Assembly (NCBI RefSeq): GCF_002760615.1
Contig: NZ_AWWI01000117.1
Location: 1-52,333, forward strand
Length of the DNA: 52,333 nt
Source of the DNA: Puniceibacterium antarcticum
Lineage (GTDB): Bacteria > Pseudomonadota > Alphaproteobacteria > Rhodobacterales > Rhodobacteraceae
Direction: 5' to 3'
The translations under genes and the position numbers were made by a program. This document shows, piece after piece, positions 16,061-25,597 of the stretch (position 1 is its first letter; the number at the start of each line of letters is the position of its first letter). A model generated the notes under the pieces. The model did no database searches, was not told the DNA's origin, and worked only from the letters and a program-made list of their open reading frames with translations.

Positions 16061-16231
16061 TGTCCCAAGAACTCGTTTGGCCATGGCACGCAGCCCGGTC
16101 ACGAAGCTTTGCGCCCGAACAAAGCCGCCATTGGACGCAGGACGCCGTAAAACCGGGCGAAACCGCTTGACCTTTGGCCCCCTTGTCTGTTGAACCCAAG
16201 CCTGACTTACAAAGGACAGGTGCAGTCCCTC

Positions 16232-18061
16232 ATGGACGATCAGAATAAGAACCTCATCCTGGCAACAGTGCTCAGTTTCGTCGTGATCCTGACTTGGTTT
16301 CTCCTCTTTCCTCCGCCCGACAAGGCGGCAGTGGATCCCAATCAAGCTGCAGTGACCGAGACTGAAAACCCCGCCAGCCCTTCGCTTGCGACCGCCCCCT
16401 CGGCCGCCGCCGGCACCGTGCCGGGCGCCGAGTCTGCAGCCGCAGTCACGGCCGACACGCCCCGCGTGCCGGTCGAAACGGCGCGGCTTTCGGGGTCGAT
16501 CTCCTTGATCGGCGGCCGGATCGACGATCTCAAGCTCAAGGATTATCGCGTCACGATCGAACCGGAGTCACCCATCGTCCAGATGCTGGGCCCGGTCAGT
16601 TCGCCGCATCCCTATTACGCGCTTTATGGCTGGGCGCCGGGTACCGGTCTTGGTCTTGAGGATGTTCCCGGGGCCAACACCCCCTGGACCGTCGAAAATG
16701 GCGAGACCCTGACCACCGAAACCCCCGTGACTCTGCGCTGGAACAGCCCGACGGGCATGATCTTCCGCCGCACCATCGCGGTGGACGAGAACTTCATGTT
16801 CAAGGTCACGCAGTCGGTTGAAAACGCCGGCAGCGCGCAGGCCTCTCTTGCCCCTTATGGGATCATCGCACGTCGCGGAGAGCCCGAGGGTCGCAAGAAG
16901 TTCTTCATCCTGCACGAGGGCGTCGTGGCCATGGCCGATGGCACCCTGACAGAAACCGACTATTCCGACATGCCCGACCTTGACGTGATGCCCTCAGAAG
17001 GTGCACGCGCAGAGGTTATGTCGGTCGCGGACAGTGGCTGGATCGGCTTTACCGACCACTTCTGGATGTCGACACTCATCCCGGAAACTGGAACACCGTT
17101 CAAGGCCGTCGCAAAATACGATGATGCCCGCGACATCTATCAGACCGAAGCGGTTCTGCCGACGATGACCGTCGCTCCTGGCGAGACGAAAGAGGTGACA
17201 ACGCAGTTGTTCGCCGGTGCCAAGGAATGGGAAACCATCCGCGACTATCAAAACGCAGGCGTTGACCGGTTCATCGACAGCATCGACTGGGGCTGGTTCT
17301 TTTTCCTGACCAAGCCGATTTTCTGGGTGCTGCATCACCTCAATCAGCTGATCGGCAACATGGGCTGGTCCATCATCTGCCTTACCCTGCTGATTAAGGC
17401 GCTGCTTTTCCCGCTGGCCTACAAATCCTACGTCTCGATGGCGAAGATGAAGGAATTGCAGCCCGAGATGGAGAAGATGAAGGAGAATGCCGGCGACGAC
17501 CGTCAGAAACTTCAGCAGGGCATGATGGAGCTTTACAAGAAGAACAAGGTCAACCCGGCTTCGGGCTGCCTCCCGATCGTGATGCAGATCCCGATCTTCT
17601 TCTCGCTCTACAAGGTGATCTTTGTCACGCTGGAATTGCGCCACGCACCCTGGATCGGCTGGATCCGCGATCTGTCTGCGCCGGATCCCAGTTCAATCCT
17701 GAACCTGTTTGGCTTGCTGCCCTTTGCGCCGCCGGATGCCACCTCGTTCCTTGCGATCCTCAGCCTCGGCTTCCTGCCGATTGTACTGGGTATTTCGATG
17801 TGGCTGCAGCAAAAGCTGAATCCGGCGCCCACGGACAAGACACAGGCGATGATCTTTGCCTGGATGCCGTGGGTCTTCATGTTCATGCTGGGTCATTTTG
17901 CCAGCGGTCTGGTCCTGTACTGGATTGCGAACAACACGATCACCTTTACCCAGCAGTACATCATCATGCGTACCCAAGGGTTCAAGCCTGACGTCTTTGG
18001 CAACATCCTCCGCAGCCTGAGACTGAAACCCAAGGGCGATCCGAAAACCGACAAGAAATGA
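16232..18061 (+). CDS. yidC: Membrane protein insertase YidC
   Basis: I start at ATG 16232 (MDDQNKNLILATVLSF), the form usual in related bacteria; GTG at 16220 is an alternative with a closer AAGGA. The 609 aa protein has the N-terminal membrane anchor, a large periplasmic beta-sandwich (about 40-345) and the conserved insertase core: NMGWSIICLTLLIKALLFPL, a cytoplasmic coiled hairpin (MKELQPEMEKMKENAG) and PASGCLPIVMQIPIFFSLYK. The FASGLVLYWIANN end follows. YidC inserts and folds inner-membrane proteins alone or with SecYEG. The MOSC gene overlaps its stop by 4 bp. Confidence 0.97.
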   Translation: MDDQNKNLILATVLSFVVILTWFLLFPPPDKAAVDPNQAAVTETENPASPSLATAPSAAAGTVPGAESAAAVTADTPRVPVETARLSGSISLIGGRIDDLKLKDYRVTIEPESPIVQMLGPVSSPHPYYALYGWAPGTGLGLEDVPGANTPWTVENGETLTTETPVTLRWNSPTGMIFRRTIAVDENFMFKVTQSVENAGSAQASLAPYGIIARRGEPEGRKKFFILHEGVVAMADGTLTETDYSDMPDLDVMPSEGARAEVMSVADSGWIGFTDHFWMSTLIPETGTPFKAVAKYDDARDIYQTEAVLPTMTVAPGETKEVTTQLFAGAKEWETIRDYQNAGVDRFIDSIDWGWFFFLTKPIFWVLHHLNQLIGNMGWSIICLTLLIKALLFPLAYKSYVSMAKMKELQPEMEKMKENAGDDRQKLQQGMMELYKKNKVNPASGCLPIVMQIPIFFSLYKVIFVTLELRHAPWIGWIRDLSAPDPSSILNLFGLLPFAPPDATSFLAILSLGFLPIVLGISMWLQQKLNPAPTDKTQAMIFAWMPWVFMFMLGHFASGLVLYWIANNTITFTQQYIIMRTQGFKPDVFGNILRSLRLKPKGDPKTDKK

Positions 18062-18801
18062 CCGGACGCGTCACCGACATCTGGCGTCACCCGATAAAAA
18101 GCCACGGCCGAGAGGCTTTGGAGCGGGTGACGCTGTCGGCGGGCCAGACCCTTCCTTGGGACAGGGTCTGGGCCGTGGCGCATGAAGCGTCTGACGCAGA
18201 TGGCAGCCATTGGGTTTCCTGTGGCAACTTCAGCAGGATCTCCAAGGCGCCGCAGCTGATGGCAGTGACAGCCAGGCTTGAGGAAAGCTCGGAACTGATC
18301 ACGCTGCGCCACCCTTCCCGCCCCGATCTGACTTTTTCACCGGATCGGGACAAAGATGCCTTTCTTGACTGGGTCAAACCCCTGATGCCCGAGAACCGCG
18401 CCGCATCGGTGCGCATCGTGCGGGCACGGGAACGCGGCATGACCGACAGCAATTTCGCCAGTGTCACGCTCTGCAACATGTCCTCGCACCGCGCGGTCGA
18501 GCAGAAACTGGGACAGGCCCTGTCGATCCATCGCTGGCGGGGCAATATCTGGCTGGATGGCCTTGCCCCCTGGGCGGAGTTCGGCTGGATAGGCCGCGAG
18601 GTGCAGATCGGCAATGCCGTCTTCAAGGTCCGCGAACGGACTGTTCGCTGCGCCGCAACCACCGCGAATCCCGATACCGGGATGCGTGACACCGATACGC
18701 TGGCCGCACTCGACAGCTGGGGTCACCGGGATTTTTCCGTCCTGGCCGAGGTTGTCCGATCGGGCGACATCGTGCTTGGCGACACTGTGAGGCCGCTCTG
18801 A
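18058..18801 (+). CDS. MOSC domain-containing protein
   Basis: The 247 aa protein begins with the MOSC N-terminal beta-barrel (VTDIWRHPIKSHGREAL, LSAGQTLPWDRVWAV) and continues into a MOSC domain (about 130-245). NIWLDGLAPWAEFGWIG and the Cys in RERTVRCAATTANPDTG sit at the family's sulfur-carrying position. Related proteins move sulfur to the molybdenum cofactor or act as Moco-bound reductases; which applies is not visible. It overlaps yidC and shares one base with engB, a frequent order in Rhodobacterales. Confidence 0.88.
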   Translation: MTGRVTDIWRHPIKSHGREALERVTLSAGQTLPWDRVWAVAHEASDADGSHWVSCGNFSRISKAPQLMAVTARLEESSELITLRHPSRPDLTFSPDRDKDAFLDWVKPLMPENRAASVRIVRARERGMTDSNFASVTLCNMSSHRAVEQKLGQALSIHRWRGNIWLDGLAPWAEFGWIGREVQIGNAVFKVRERTVRCAATTANPDTGMRDTDTLAALDSWGHRDFSVLAEVVRSGDIVLGDTVRPL

Positions 18802-19451
18802 TGCAAATACCCTTTACTCTTGCCGAACAGCCCGATGAACAGATCATCGAAGCCGCCCGCGTGCTTTTTGCGGGTGAAACCGAATTCCTCAAGGGTGTGG
18901 TCGCCATGGACGGCATGCCACCCGACGACCGGCTTGAGGTCTGTTTCGCCGGGCGCTCCAACGTGGGCAAATCCAGCCTGATCAATGCGCTGACCGGCCG
19001 CAAGGGTCTGGCGCGGGCGTCGAACACGCCGGGGCGCACGCAGGAAATCAACTTTTTCACCCTGGCAGAAAGCCACTATCTGGTCGATCTGCCCGGCTAT
19101 GGCTATGCCAATGCGCCCTTGGCCGTAGTCGAAAAGTGGCAGCGCCTGCTGAAACAATATCTGTCGGGCCGCGCCACGCTGCGCCGGGCCTTTGTCCTGG
19201 TCGATACCCGTCACGGCATCAAACCTGTCGACGAAGAGATCATGACCCTGCTCGACAAGAGCGCGGTAACCTTTCAGGTGGTCATGACCAAGGCTGACAA
19301 GGTCAAGGACTCTGATCAGGTCAAGATCCTGGATCAGGTGCGCGAAAAGCTGTCCAAGCACCCCGCCGCCTATCCCGAGCTGGTGATGACCAGCGCAGAA
19401 AAAGGGGATGGAATCCCGCTTCTGCGCTCGATCATCGCGACACTGACCTGA
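18801..19451 (+). CDS. engB: Ribosome biogenesis GTPase EngB/YsxC/YihA
   Basis: The 216 aa TRAFAC GTPase has the P-loop GRSNVGKSSL (51-60), the G2 region SNTPGRTQEINFF, G3 DLPGYGYA, and G4 TKADKVK, all standard for EngB. The family is needed for 50S subunit assembly. Length is normal. It shares one base with the MOSC gene upstream. An 18-bp perfect palindrome lies 11 bp after the stop. Confidence 0.96.
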   Translation: MQIPFTLAEQPDEQIIEAARVLFAGETEFLKGVVAMDGMPPDDRLEVCFAGRSNVGKSSLINALTGRKGLARASNTPGRTQEINFFTLAESHYLVDLPGYGYANAPLAVVEKWQRLLKQYLSGRATLRRAFVLVDTRHGIKPVDEEIMTLLDKSAVTFQVVMTKADKVKDSDQVKILDQVREKLSKHPAAYPELVMTSAEKGDGIPLLRSIIATLT

Positions 19452-19462
19452 TCTTGCGCCGC

Positions 19463-19480
19463 CCGCGCCCTAGGGCGCGG
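19463..19480. repeat. 18-bp perfect palindrome between engB and argB
   Basis: CCGCGCCCTAGGGCGCGG reads the same on both strands. No U-run follows, so it is not a typical terminator. It may be a protein-binding site or a weak stem; CTAG is generally rare in such genomes. Confidence 0.5.
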
Positions 19481-19591
19481 TGTTGCAAGCCCCGCGCAAC
19501 ATCCCTGCCCTGGAAGCGGATCTTACGCTGCCCTTGCACGTTGTCCCGACACGTCGGATAACCCCAAGGACTCGGATAAGGACCAATAAGG

Positions 19592-20482
19592 ATGAAGAAA
19601 CGCGCCATGAATCAGGATTGGATTGCTACTGCCCGGACTCTTTCAGAGGCCCTGCCCTACATGCAGCGCTATTCCGGCGCCATCGTGGTGGTCAAATTCG
19701 GTGGCAATGCCATGGGCGATGCTGATGCGATGGCCGAATTTGCCCGCGACATTGTGTTGATGCGGCAAGTCGGGGTGAACCCGGTTGTGGTGCACGGCGG
19801 CGGGCCGATGATCAACGATCTGCTAAGCCGTCTGGGCATCGAATCGAAATTTGTGCGCGGCAAGCGCGTCACAGATCAGGCGACCGTCGAAGTGGTCGAG
19901 ATGGTCCTGACAGGCCTTGTGAACAAACGCATCGTGCAGGCCATCATGGATGAAGGTGGCCGCGCCGTGGGTCTGTCGGGCAAGGATGACGACCTTATGG
20001 TCTGCGAGATGGAAGACCCCGAGTTGGGCTGGGTCGGACGCCCGGTCGAAATGAACGTGCAGGTGCTGCGCGACCTCATGGCCGCAGGCATCATCCCCGT
20101 CGTTGCCCCCGTTGCGACAGGCATGGACCCGGTCGAGACGTTCAATGTCAACGGCGACACTGCGGCTGGCGCCATCGCAGGCGCGCTCAAGGCGGATCGT
20201 CTGCTGCTGCTGACCGATGTGTCGGGCGTCAAAAATGCCGAGGGCGAGATCATGACCGCCATGACCCCCGAGGAAGTGCGCAGCATGATCGCAGACGGCA
20301 CCATTGCAGGGGGCATGATTCCCAAGACGGAAACCGCGCTGAAGGCCATCGAGGACGGGGTGCGCGGTGTTGTCATCCTGGATGGTCGTGTGCCCAATGC
20401 GGTTCTGCTGGAAATCTTCACCGAACATGGCGCGGGTTCACTAATTCGCGCCGCGGATCTGGCCCCTCGCGACCCGCAGTGA
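19592..20482 (+). CDS. argB: Acetylglutamate kinase
   Basis: The 296 aa amino-acid kinase phosphorylates N-acetylglutamate in arginine synthesis. [12 protein letters not shown] is the ATP-binding start, [19 protein letters not shown] binds the substrate, and [21 protein letters not shown] and GGMIPK follow as in all ArgB proteins. The start is ambiguous: ATG 19592 has AAGGA at about 9 bp, while ATG 19607 ([11 protein letters not shown]) is closer to common homologues. The N-terminal helix seen before the kinase fold is typical of the arginine-inhibited, hexameric type, so feedback control is likely. Confidence 0.96.
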   Translation: MKKRAMNQDWIATARTLSEALPYMQRYSGAIVVVKFGGNAMGDADAMAEFARDIVLMRQVGVNPVVVHGGGPMINDLLSRLGIESKFVRGKRVTDQATVEVVEMVLTGLVNKRIVQAIMDEGGRAVGLSGKDDDLMVCEMEDPELGWVGRPVEMNVQVLRDLMAAGIIPVVAPVATGMDPVETFNVNGDTAAGAIAGALKADRLLLLTDVSGVKNAEGEIMTAMTPEEVRSMIADGTIAGGMIPKTETALKAIEDGVRGVVILDGRVPNAVLLEIFTEHGAGSLIRAADLAPRDPQ

Positions 20483-20586
20483 CGGGATAGGACGCGGCAG
20501 AGGGCTGAGGCGGCTTTTCACAGAGCCGCCTTCGTGAAAGACTGAAGCATCGCCGTCGATGCCCGGCCTCAAGGAACAGCACGCCC

Positions 20587-21075
20587 ATGCGCCTTATCCT
20601 CATGCGTCACGCAAAGTCCGACTGGTCACTGGATCAGGAAGACCACGAACGCCCCTTGAACCCAAGGGGCAAGGCAAGTGCGCATATTCTGGGGGAATGG
20701 CTTCGGGCAGAAAGCTATCTGCCGGATGAGGTGCTGTGTTCCACCTCCGAGCGCACACGCGAGACGCTGGCGCTGTTGCAACTGACAGCGCCAGTGCGGT
20801 TTGAACGCGATCTGTACCTTGGAAGCCCTGAAGTGCTGCTGGACGTGCTGAGAGGCGCGACGGGGCGTGTGGTGTTGATGCTGGGCCACAACCCCGGCAT
20901 CGCCGCCCTTGCCGCGCGGTTGACCGATATACGGCCCTCTCACGTGCGGTTCCGCGACTATCCAACCGGCGCCACGCTGATCGTGGATTTTGACACCGCC
21001 GACTGGGCGGATCTGCTGCCCGGAACGGGACACGCGCGGGACTTTGTGATCCCGCGCGAATTGATGTCAGTCTGA
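20587..21075 (+). CDS. SixA-type histidine phosphatase family protein
   Basis: The 162 aa protein is a small histidine phosphatase. LMRHAKSDW carries the Arg-His catalytic pair, LCSTSERTRETL the second arginine, and LMLGHNPGI the second catalytic His. It resembles SixA, which dephosphorylates phosphohistidine proteins, and other small members acting on diverse phosphates. It follows argB by 104 bp and is convergent with the aap operon. A 7-bp inverted repeat (CTGAGGC / GCCTCAG, 21072-21103) spans both stop codons and may end both transcripts. Confidence 0.9.
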   Translation: MRLILMRHAKSDWSLDQEDHERPLNPRGKASAHILGEWLRAESYLPDEVLCSTSERTRETLALLQLTAPVRFERDLYLGSPEVLLDVLRGATGRVVLMLGHNPGIAALAARLTDIRPSHVRFRDYPTGATLIVDFDTADWADLLPGTGHARDFVIPRELMSV

Positions 21076-21099
21076 GGCCAAGAGTTCTGAGATCACGCC

Positions 21100-21867
21100 T
21101 CAGTGGCCGAGGATCTGGCTCAGGAACAGCTTCGTACGCTCGTGCTGAGGGTTGTTGAAGAATTCCTTGGGTTCGTTCTGTTCGACAATCTGCCCGGCAT
21201 CCATAAAGATCACCCGGTTTGCGACCGCTTGGGCAAAACCCATTTCATGGGTGACGCAGAGCATGGTCATGCCCTCTTCGGCAAGTTCGACCATGGTATC
21301 CAACACTTCCTTGATCATCTCGGGATCTAGGGCCGATGTCGGTTCGTCAAACAGCATGATGCGTGGCCGCATGCAGAGCGAGCGGGCAATCGCCACACGC
21401 TGCTGCTGACCACCCGAAAGCTGGCCGGGGTACTTGTCCGCCTGCTCTGGGATCTTAACCTTTTTCAGGAAGTGCATCGCCACTTCCTCGGCCTCTTTCT
21501 TGGGGGTCTTGCGCACCCAGATCGGCGCCAGCGTGCAGTTTTCAAGAATCGTCAGGTGCGGGAAGAGGTTAAAATGCTGAAACACCATCCCAACCTCTGA
21601 ACGGATCCGGTCGATGTTCTTGAGGTCCGATGACAACACAGTGCCATCCACGGTGATCCGGCCCTTCTGGTGTTCCTCAAGTGCGTTGATGCAGCGGATC
21701 AGGGTGGATTTGCCCGACCCAGACGGGCCGGCAATCACAATCCGCTCGCCGCGATGCACCGTCAGGTCGATATCGCGCAGCACGTGAAAGGTGCCGTACC
21801 ATTTGTTCATGTTCTCGATCGATACGGCAACCTCGTCGGATACCTGCATCTGAGCAGTTTCAGCCAT
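21100..21867 (-). CDS. aapP: General L-amino acid ABC transporter, ATP-binding protein AapP/BztD
   Basis: The 255 aa ATPase has Walker [10 protein letters not shown], the Q-loop in [13 protein letters not shown], signature LSGGQQQR, Walker [14 protein letters not shown] and the switch His in LCVTHEMGF. It powers the AapQM permease at the inner membrane. It is the last gene of aapJQMP, 47 bp after aapM. In Rhizobium and Rhodobacter capsulatus the orthologous systems import glutamate, glutamine, aspartate, asparagine and other L-amino acids. Confidence 0.95.
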   Translation of the reverse strand: MAETAQMQVSDEVAVSIENMNKWYGTFHVLRDIDLTVHRGERIVIAGPSGSGKSTLIRCINALEEHQKGRITVDGTVLSSDLKNIDRIRSEVGMVFQHFNLFPHLTILENCTLAPIWVRKTPKKEAEEVAMHFLKKVKIPEQADKYPGQLSGGQQQRVAIARSLCMRPRIMLFDEPTSALDPEMIKEVLDTMVELAEEGMTMLCVTHEMGFAQAVANRVIFMDAGQIVEQNEPKEFFNNPQHERTKLFLSQILGH

Positions 21868-21914
21868 GTGTCAGCTCTCCTGTTACTTTCCCTATCGCTA
21901 TGCTGCTTGAGGGA

Positions 21915-23207
21915 TCAACGATGATCGGTCTGAAGCTGACGCTCCAACCACTGTGAATATTGCGAGATGCCGTAGCAGACGACAAAGAACAGCAGTGCTG
22001 CAGAACCAAGAAGTTCCCAGTAGACGCCATTCCATTCGCTGGAAGCCTGAACCGGCCCGCGAATGGTGCCGACCAGATCGAACATCGAGATGACCGAGAC
22101 CAGCGTCGTGTCCTTGAACAGGCCCACGGCGACGTTGACGATGCCCGGGATCGAGATCTTGAGAGCCTGCGGCAGCACGATCAGCCGCATCTTCTGGGCA
22201 TAGTCGAGGCCAAGAGAATCACCTGCCTCGTACTGCCCTGTCGGAAGCGCGGCGAGGCCCCCCCGGATCACCTCGGCGATATAGGCCGAGGCGAACATGG
22301 TGATCATGATGATGACCCGCAGAATCAGGTCGATATTGGCATCCGGCGGGAAAAAGTAGGCCAGCATCACGCTTGCCACAAACAGCAGGGTGATCAGCGG
22401 CACGCCACGGATGAATTCGATGAAGACGACGCAGATCCATTTGATGATCAGCATGTCCGACTGCCGCCCCAGCGCCAGCGCGATGCCAAAGGGGATCGAC
22501 AGCGACACGCAGACTGTCCCCAGGATCAGGTTCAGCATGAAGCCGCCCATGTCGCGGCTGGCAACCGCCTCTGTGGCAAGGACGCCTTCGATCGGGAGAA
22601 AGCCGGTGATGTACCAGACCGCCATGGCGACTAGGATCCCGCCAAAGGAGCCAAGCGCGAAGCTGCGCGCGACGAAGGTGCTGTAGAACACGTAGCCCAG
22701 GACAAAGCCCAAAAGCGCAAACAGCGGGATCAGGACCGAGCCACCCCAGATCAGGAAATAGGCGACGAACGGGTAGAGAGCCGAGAACCAGAGCATCTGC
22801 GCCGGGAAAACCTTGCGAAACAGCACCGGGGCGATGGCCACGAACAGCAGCACAAAGGCCAGGGTCGGGCGCCAGTAAAGCTCGGACGGGTATTTGAACC
22901 CGAACAGCAGCTGGTTCCAGCGTTCGGCCAGAACGGCAAAGCAACCGCCAACCTTGCCGTCCAGGATTTCGCGGCACTCGCGGATCGAATCGGCCTGCCA
23001 GACCCCGTTCAGCAACCAGGGCAGCACGCCGGACAGCAGGTAATAGATGGCAGCCAGCGCCGCGAGCGTCAGCGCCCCATTGGCGATGGAGGAGAACATG
23101 TTCGCCTTCATCCACTTGAAGATGCCGGTTTCGCCCAAGGGTGGGGCGACCTGCGGCAGCATGGAATCGCGCACAAAACCGATGGATTGCTGGTGGGTGT
23201 CTGACAT
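21915..23207 (-). CDS. aapM: General L-amino acid ABC transporter permease AapM/BztC
   Basis: The 430 aa permease is much longer than ordinary polar amino-acid permeases, as is typical of AapM/BztC, with an N-terminal extension and several additional membrane segments. The C-terminal third is the classic His/Glu-type permease domain, including FIEFIRGVPLITLLF and the ATPase-docking EVIRGGLAALPTGQYEAGDS loop. It begins just 1 bp from the end of aapQ. Together with AapQ it forms the membrane pore. Confidence 0.95.
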   Translation of the reverse strand: MSDTHQQSIGFVRDSMLPQVAPPLGETGIFKWMKANMFSSIANGALTLAALAAIYYLLSGVLPWLLNGVWQADSIRECREILDGKVGGCFAVLAERWNQLLFGFKYPSELYWRPTLAFVLLFVAIAPVLFRKVFPAQMLWFSALYPFVAYFLIWGGSVLIPLFALLGFVLGYVFYSTFVARSFALGSFGGILVAMAVWYITGFLPIEGVLATEAVASRDMGGFMLNLILGTVCVSLSIPFGIALALGRQSDMLIIKWICVVFIEFIRGVPLITLLFVASVMLAYFFPPDANIDLILRVIIMITMFASAYIAEVIRGGLAALPTGQYEAGDSLGLDYAQKMRLIVLPQALKISIPGIVNVAVGLFKDTTLVSVISMFDLVGTIRGPVQASSEWNGVYWELLGSAALLFFVVCYGISQYSQWLERQLQTDHR

Positions 23208-23208
23208 C

Positions 23209-24432
23209 TCAGCGCTCCTTCAGTTTGACGGCGTTGTTATAGACGTTCATCAGGCCCGAAATCGTCAGGCTGATCACCAGATAGAAGGCCATCAGCAGCA
23301 GGATGCATTCGATCGCCCGCCCCGTCTGGTTCAGCGTGATGCCGCCCAGCGTGCCGGTGATGTCCATATAGCCCACGGCAATGGCGAGCGATGAGTTCTT
23401 GGTGATGTTGAGATAGTTCGAGATCAGCGGCGGGATGATCACCCGCAGCGCCTGCGGCAGGACAACAAGGTTCATTGTCCGGTTGGGACGCATGCCCAGC
23501 GAGGCGGCGGCCTCGGCCTGGCCCTTGCTGACGGACTGAATGCCCGCGCGGACGTTTTCCGCGATGAAGGCGCCGGTATAGATCGCCAGCGCCCACCAGA
23601 GTGCAATCAGCGATCCGAGGATTTGAATGCCCCCCTGAAAGTTGAAACCAGCCAGTTCGGGATATTCGAGCGTGACGGGCCGACCAAGAATGAAATAGGC
23701 CAGCAGCGTGGGCAGGATCAGGATCGCGAAAGAGGGCCAGCCCATCGGCAACAGCCTGCCCGTGTCGAACAGCAGCTTTGTGGCATAAGAGCGGTAGGCA
23801 AAGACGCCGATGATCGAGGCGACAAAGATCACGCCGAGGATCAGCGAGCCCGGTCCCCAGATGGGCGCAGGCAGATAGAGCCCCCGGTTGGTAAAGGCGA
23901 TGGCCCCGAACAGCATCGTCGCATCAGGGTTTTCGCCCCGGAACGCACTGGGGGCGGGCAGCACCGCCGTCAGGATAGTGAAGATGATGATGATCCAGAT
24001 CAGCACCGGCACGTTGCGGAACGCCTCGACATAGGCGGCCATCAGCTTGCGGACAAGCCAGTTGGGCGACAGGCGCAGCACACCGGCGATGACACCGATG
24101 ATCGTGGCCGTGATGCAGGCCAGAAAGGCGACAAGCAGAGTGTTGAGCGCGCCGACAAAGGCCGCGCGCAGGTGCGTGGACCGGCTGGAATAGTCGATCA
24201 GTGACTGGTTGATGTCGTAATTCGAGGATTCCCCGAGGAAGCCGTAGCTGATGTTCAGCCCCGCCGCCTGCAGGTTCGTCAGAAGGTTCGACCCGAGATA
24301 CGCGAACAGCGAAATCACGATCATGAGGGCGATGAACTGAAATGTGTAGGACCGATATTTCGAATCGTAGATCAGCATGGATAGCCGAAATGAGCCGACC
24401 GGCGGGTCGCTGAGTACCGTCATGAATGACAT
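23209..24432 (-). CDS. aapQ: General L-amino acid ABC transporter permease AapQ/BztB
   Basis: The 407 aa permease has the N-terminus SFRLSMLIYDSKYRSYTFQF common to AapQ/BztB, the AFRNVPVLIWIII segment, and the docking loop ENVRAGIQSVSKGQAEAAAS typical of ABC permeases. About eight membrane segments are visible. It is separated from aapJ by 128 bp containing a stem-loop, an arrangement that commonly lets the binding protein be made in excess over the permease. Confidence 0.95.
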   Translation of the reverse strand: MSFMTVLSDPPVGSFRLSMLIYDSKYRSYTFQFIALMIVISLFAYLGSNLLTNLQAAGLNISYGFLGESSNYDINQSLIDYSSRSTHLRAAFVGALNTLLVAFLACITATIIGVIAGVLRLSPNWLVRKLMAAYVEAFRNVPVLIWIIIIFTILTAVLPAPSAFRGENPDATMLFGAIAFTNRGLYLPAPIWGPGSLILGVIFVASIIGVFAYRSYATKLLFDTGRLLPMGWPSFAILILPTLLAYFILGRPVTLEYPELAGFNFQGGIQILGSLIALWWALAIYTGAFIAENVRAGIQSVSKGQAEAAASLGMRPNRTMNLVVLPQALRVIIPPLISNYLNITKNSSLAIAVGYMDITGTLGGITLNQTGRAIECILLLMAFYLVISLTISGLMNVYNNAVKLKER

Positions 24433-24518
24433 CCCTGATTTCCCCGGCTTCTTGACGCCGACGGGTTGATCCCATCTGACGATTCTCGGGGGTTATGTTG
24501 CCCTAGGCTTTGGTAGAA

Positions 24519-24546
24519 AGGGCGCGAGGGTTTCCCCGCGCGCCCT
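24519..24546 (-). terminator. Stem-loop between aapJ and aapQ (partial terminator or mRNA-stabilising)
   Basis: Arms AGGGCGCG (24519-24526) and CGCGCCCT (24539-24546), extended inward by GGG/CCC pairs with one mismatch, form a long GC stem with a short loop directly after the aapJ stop on the minus strand. No U-run follows, so read-through to aapQ and protection of the aapJ message are likely roles. Confidence 0.6.
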
Positions 24547-24560
24547 AGGGTCTTGTGATT

Positions 24561-25577
24561 TTACCGGAACGGCGGTGCGTACATCAGGCCGCCATCGGTC
24601 CACTGTGCGTTCAGACCACGCGACAGGGCAATCGGTGTGTTCTCGCCGATGTTCTTTTCGAACAGTTCGCCGTAGTTGCCACCTGCAGCAATCGCCGCCT
24701 TGGCCCAGCCCGGTTCCAGACCCAGCATCGCGCCGAGGTTGTCTTCGGTGCCAAGGATACGGTTGACTTCGGGCATGTCGGTGCCGGCCGAGAGTTCTTC
24801 GATATTGGCCGAGGTGATGCCATATTCTTCGGCTGCGACGAGCGCGTAGAAGGTCCAGCGCACGATGTCACCCCAGTCGTTGTCGCCATGACGGACAACA
24901 GGGCCAAGCGGCTCTTTCGAGATGATTTCCGGCAGGACGACGTGATCGCCGGGGTTTTCGAACGAGGCGCGCGACGCGGCCAGGCCGGACGCATCTGTCG
25001 TGTAGGTGTCGCAGGCACCAGCGAGATACTGCTGCTTGGCTTCAGCTTCGGTTTCGATCGGAACCGGCTGGTAGGTCATGTTGTTCTTGCGGAAGTAATC
25101 CGCGAGGTTCAGCTCGGTCGTGGTGCCGGTCTGGATGCAGACGGTCGCGCCATCAAGTTCCTTGGCCGAGCTGACGCCCAGTGCCTTGGGAACCATGAAG
25201 CCCTGACCGTCATAATAGTTCACGCCGACGAAATCGAACTTGAGGTCGACATCGCGCGTGAACGTCCAAGTGGTGTTGCGGGCGAGAATGTCGATTTCAC
25301 CCGAGGACAGCGCGGTAAAGCGTGTCTTGCCGGTTGTGGGAATGAATTCAACTGCTGTGGGATCCCCAAGAACGGCGGCAGCGACGGCGCGGCAGATACC
25401 GACGTCAAAACCCTGCCATTCGCCATTGGCGTCCGGAGCTGCGAACCCGACCAGACCGGTGTTCACGCCGCAGTTCAGTTTACCCCGTGCCTTGACGTCG
25501 TCGAGGGTGGCAGCTCCAGCAGCCCCAGCCGCGAAGGCCGCTACTGTCATTGCGCCAAGAGTTACGGTTTTTCTCAT
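24561..25577 (-). CDS. aapJ: General L-amino acid ABC transporter, periplasmic binding protein AapJ/BztA
   Basis: Started at ATG 25577 after GAGG, the protein is 338 aa, standard for AapJ/BztA. An upstream frame start at 25712 would precede the ribosome-binding site and is rejected. The signal peptide MRKTVTLGAMTVAAFAAGA ends near Ala-Ala-Thr. The mature type-3 solute-binding domain includes LNCGVNTGLVGFAAPD, GFDVGICRAVAAAVLG, ILARNTTWTFTRD and CDTYTTDASGLAASR. It captures L-amino acids in the periplasm for AapQMP. Its 5' leader contains a hairpin next to an A-run. Confidence 0.96.
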   Translation of the reverse strand: MRKTVTLGAMTVAAFAAGAAGAATLDDVKARGKLNCGVNTGLVGFAAPDANGEWQGFDVGICRAVAAAVLGDPTAVEFIPTTGKTRFTALSSGEIDILARNTTWTFTRDVDLKFDFVGVNYYDGQGFMVPKALGVSSAKELDGATVCIQTGTTTELNLADYFRKNNMTYQPVPIETEAEAKQQYLAGACDTYTTDASGLAASRASFENPGDHVVLPEIISKEPLGPVVRHGDNDWGDIVRWTFYALVAAEEYGITSANIEELSAGTDMPEVNRILGTEDNLGAMLGLEPGWAKAAIAAGGNYGELFEKNIGENTPIALSRGLNAQWTDGGLMYAPPFR

Positions 25578-25597
25578 ACTAACCTCTTCCTGTTTGT

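Noticed and set aside
15026-16345. 439-codon minus-strand frame opposite the EAL gene
   Set aside because: Shadow frame; the EAL signatures are on the plus strand.
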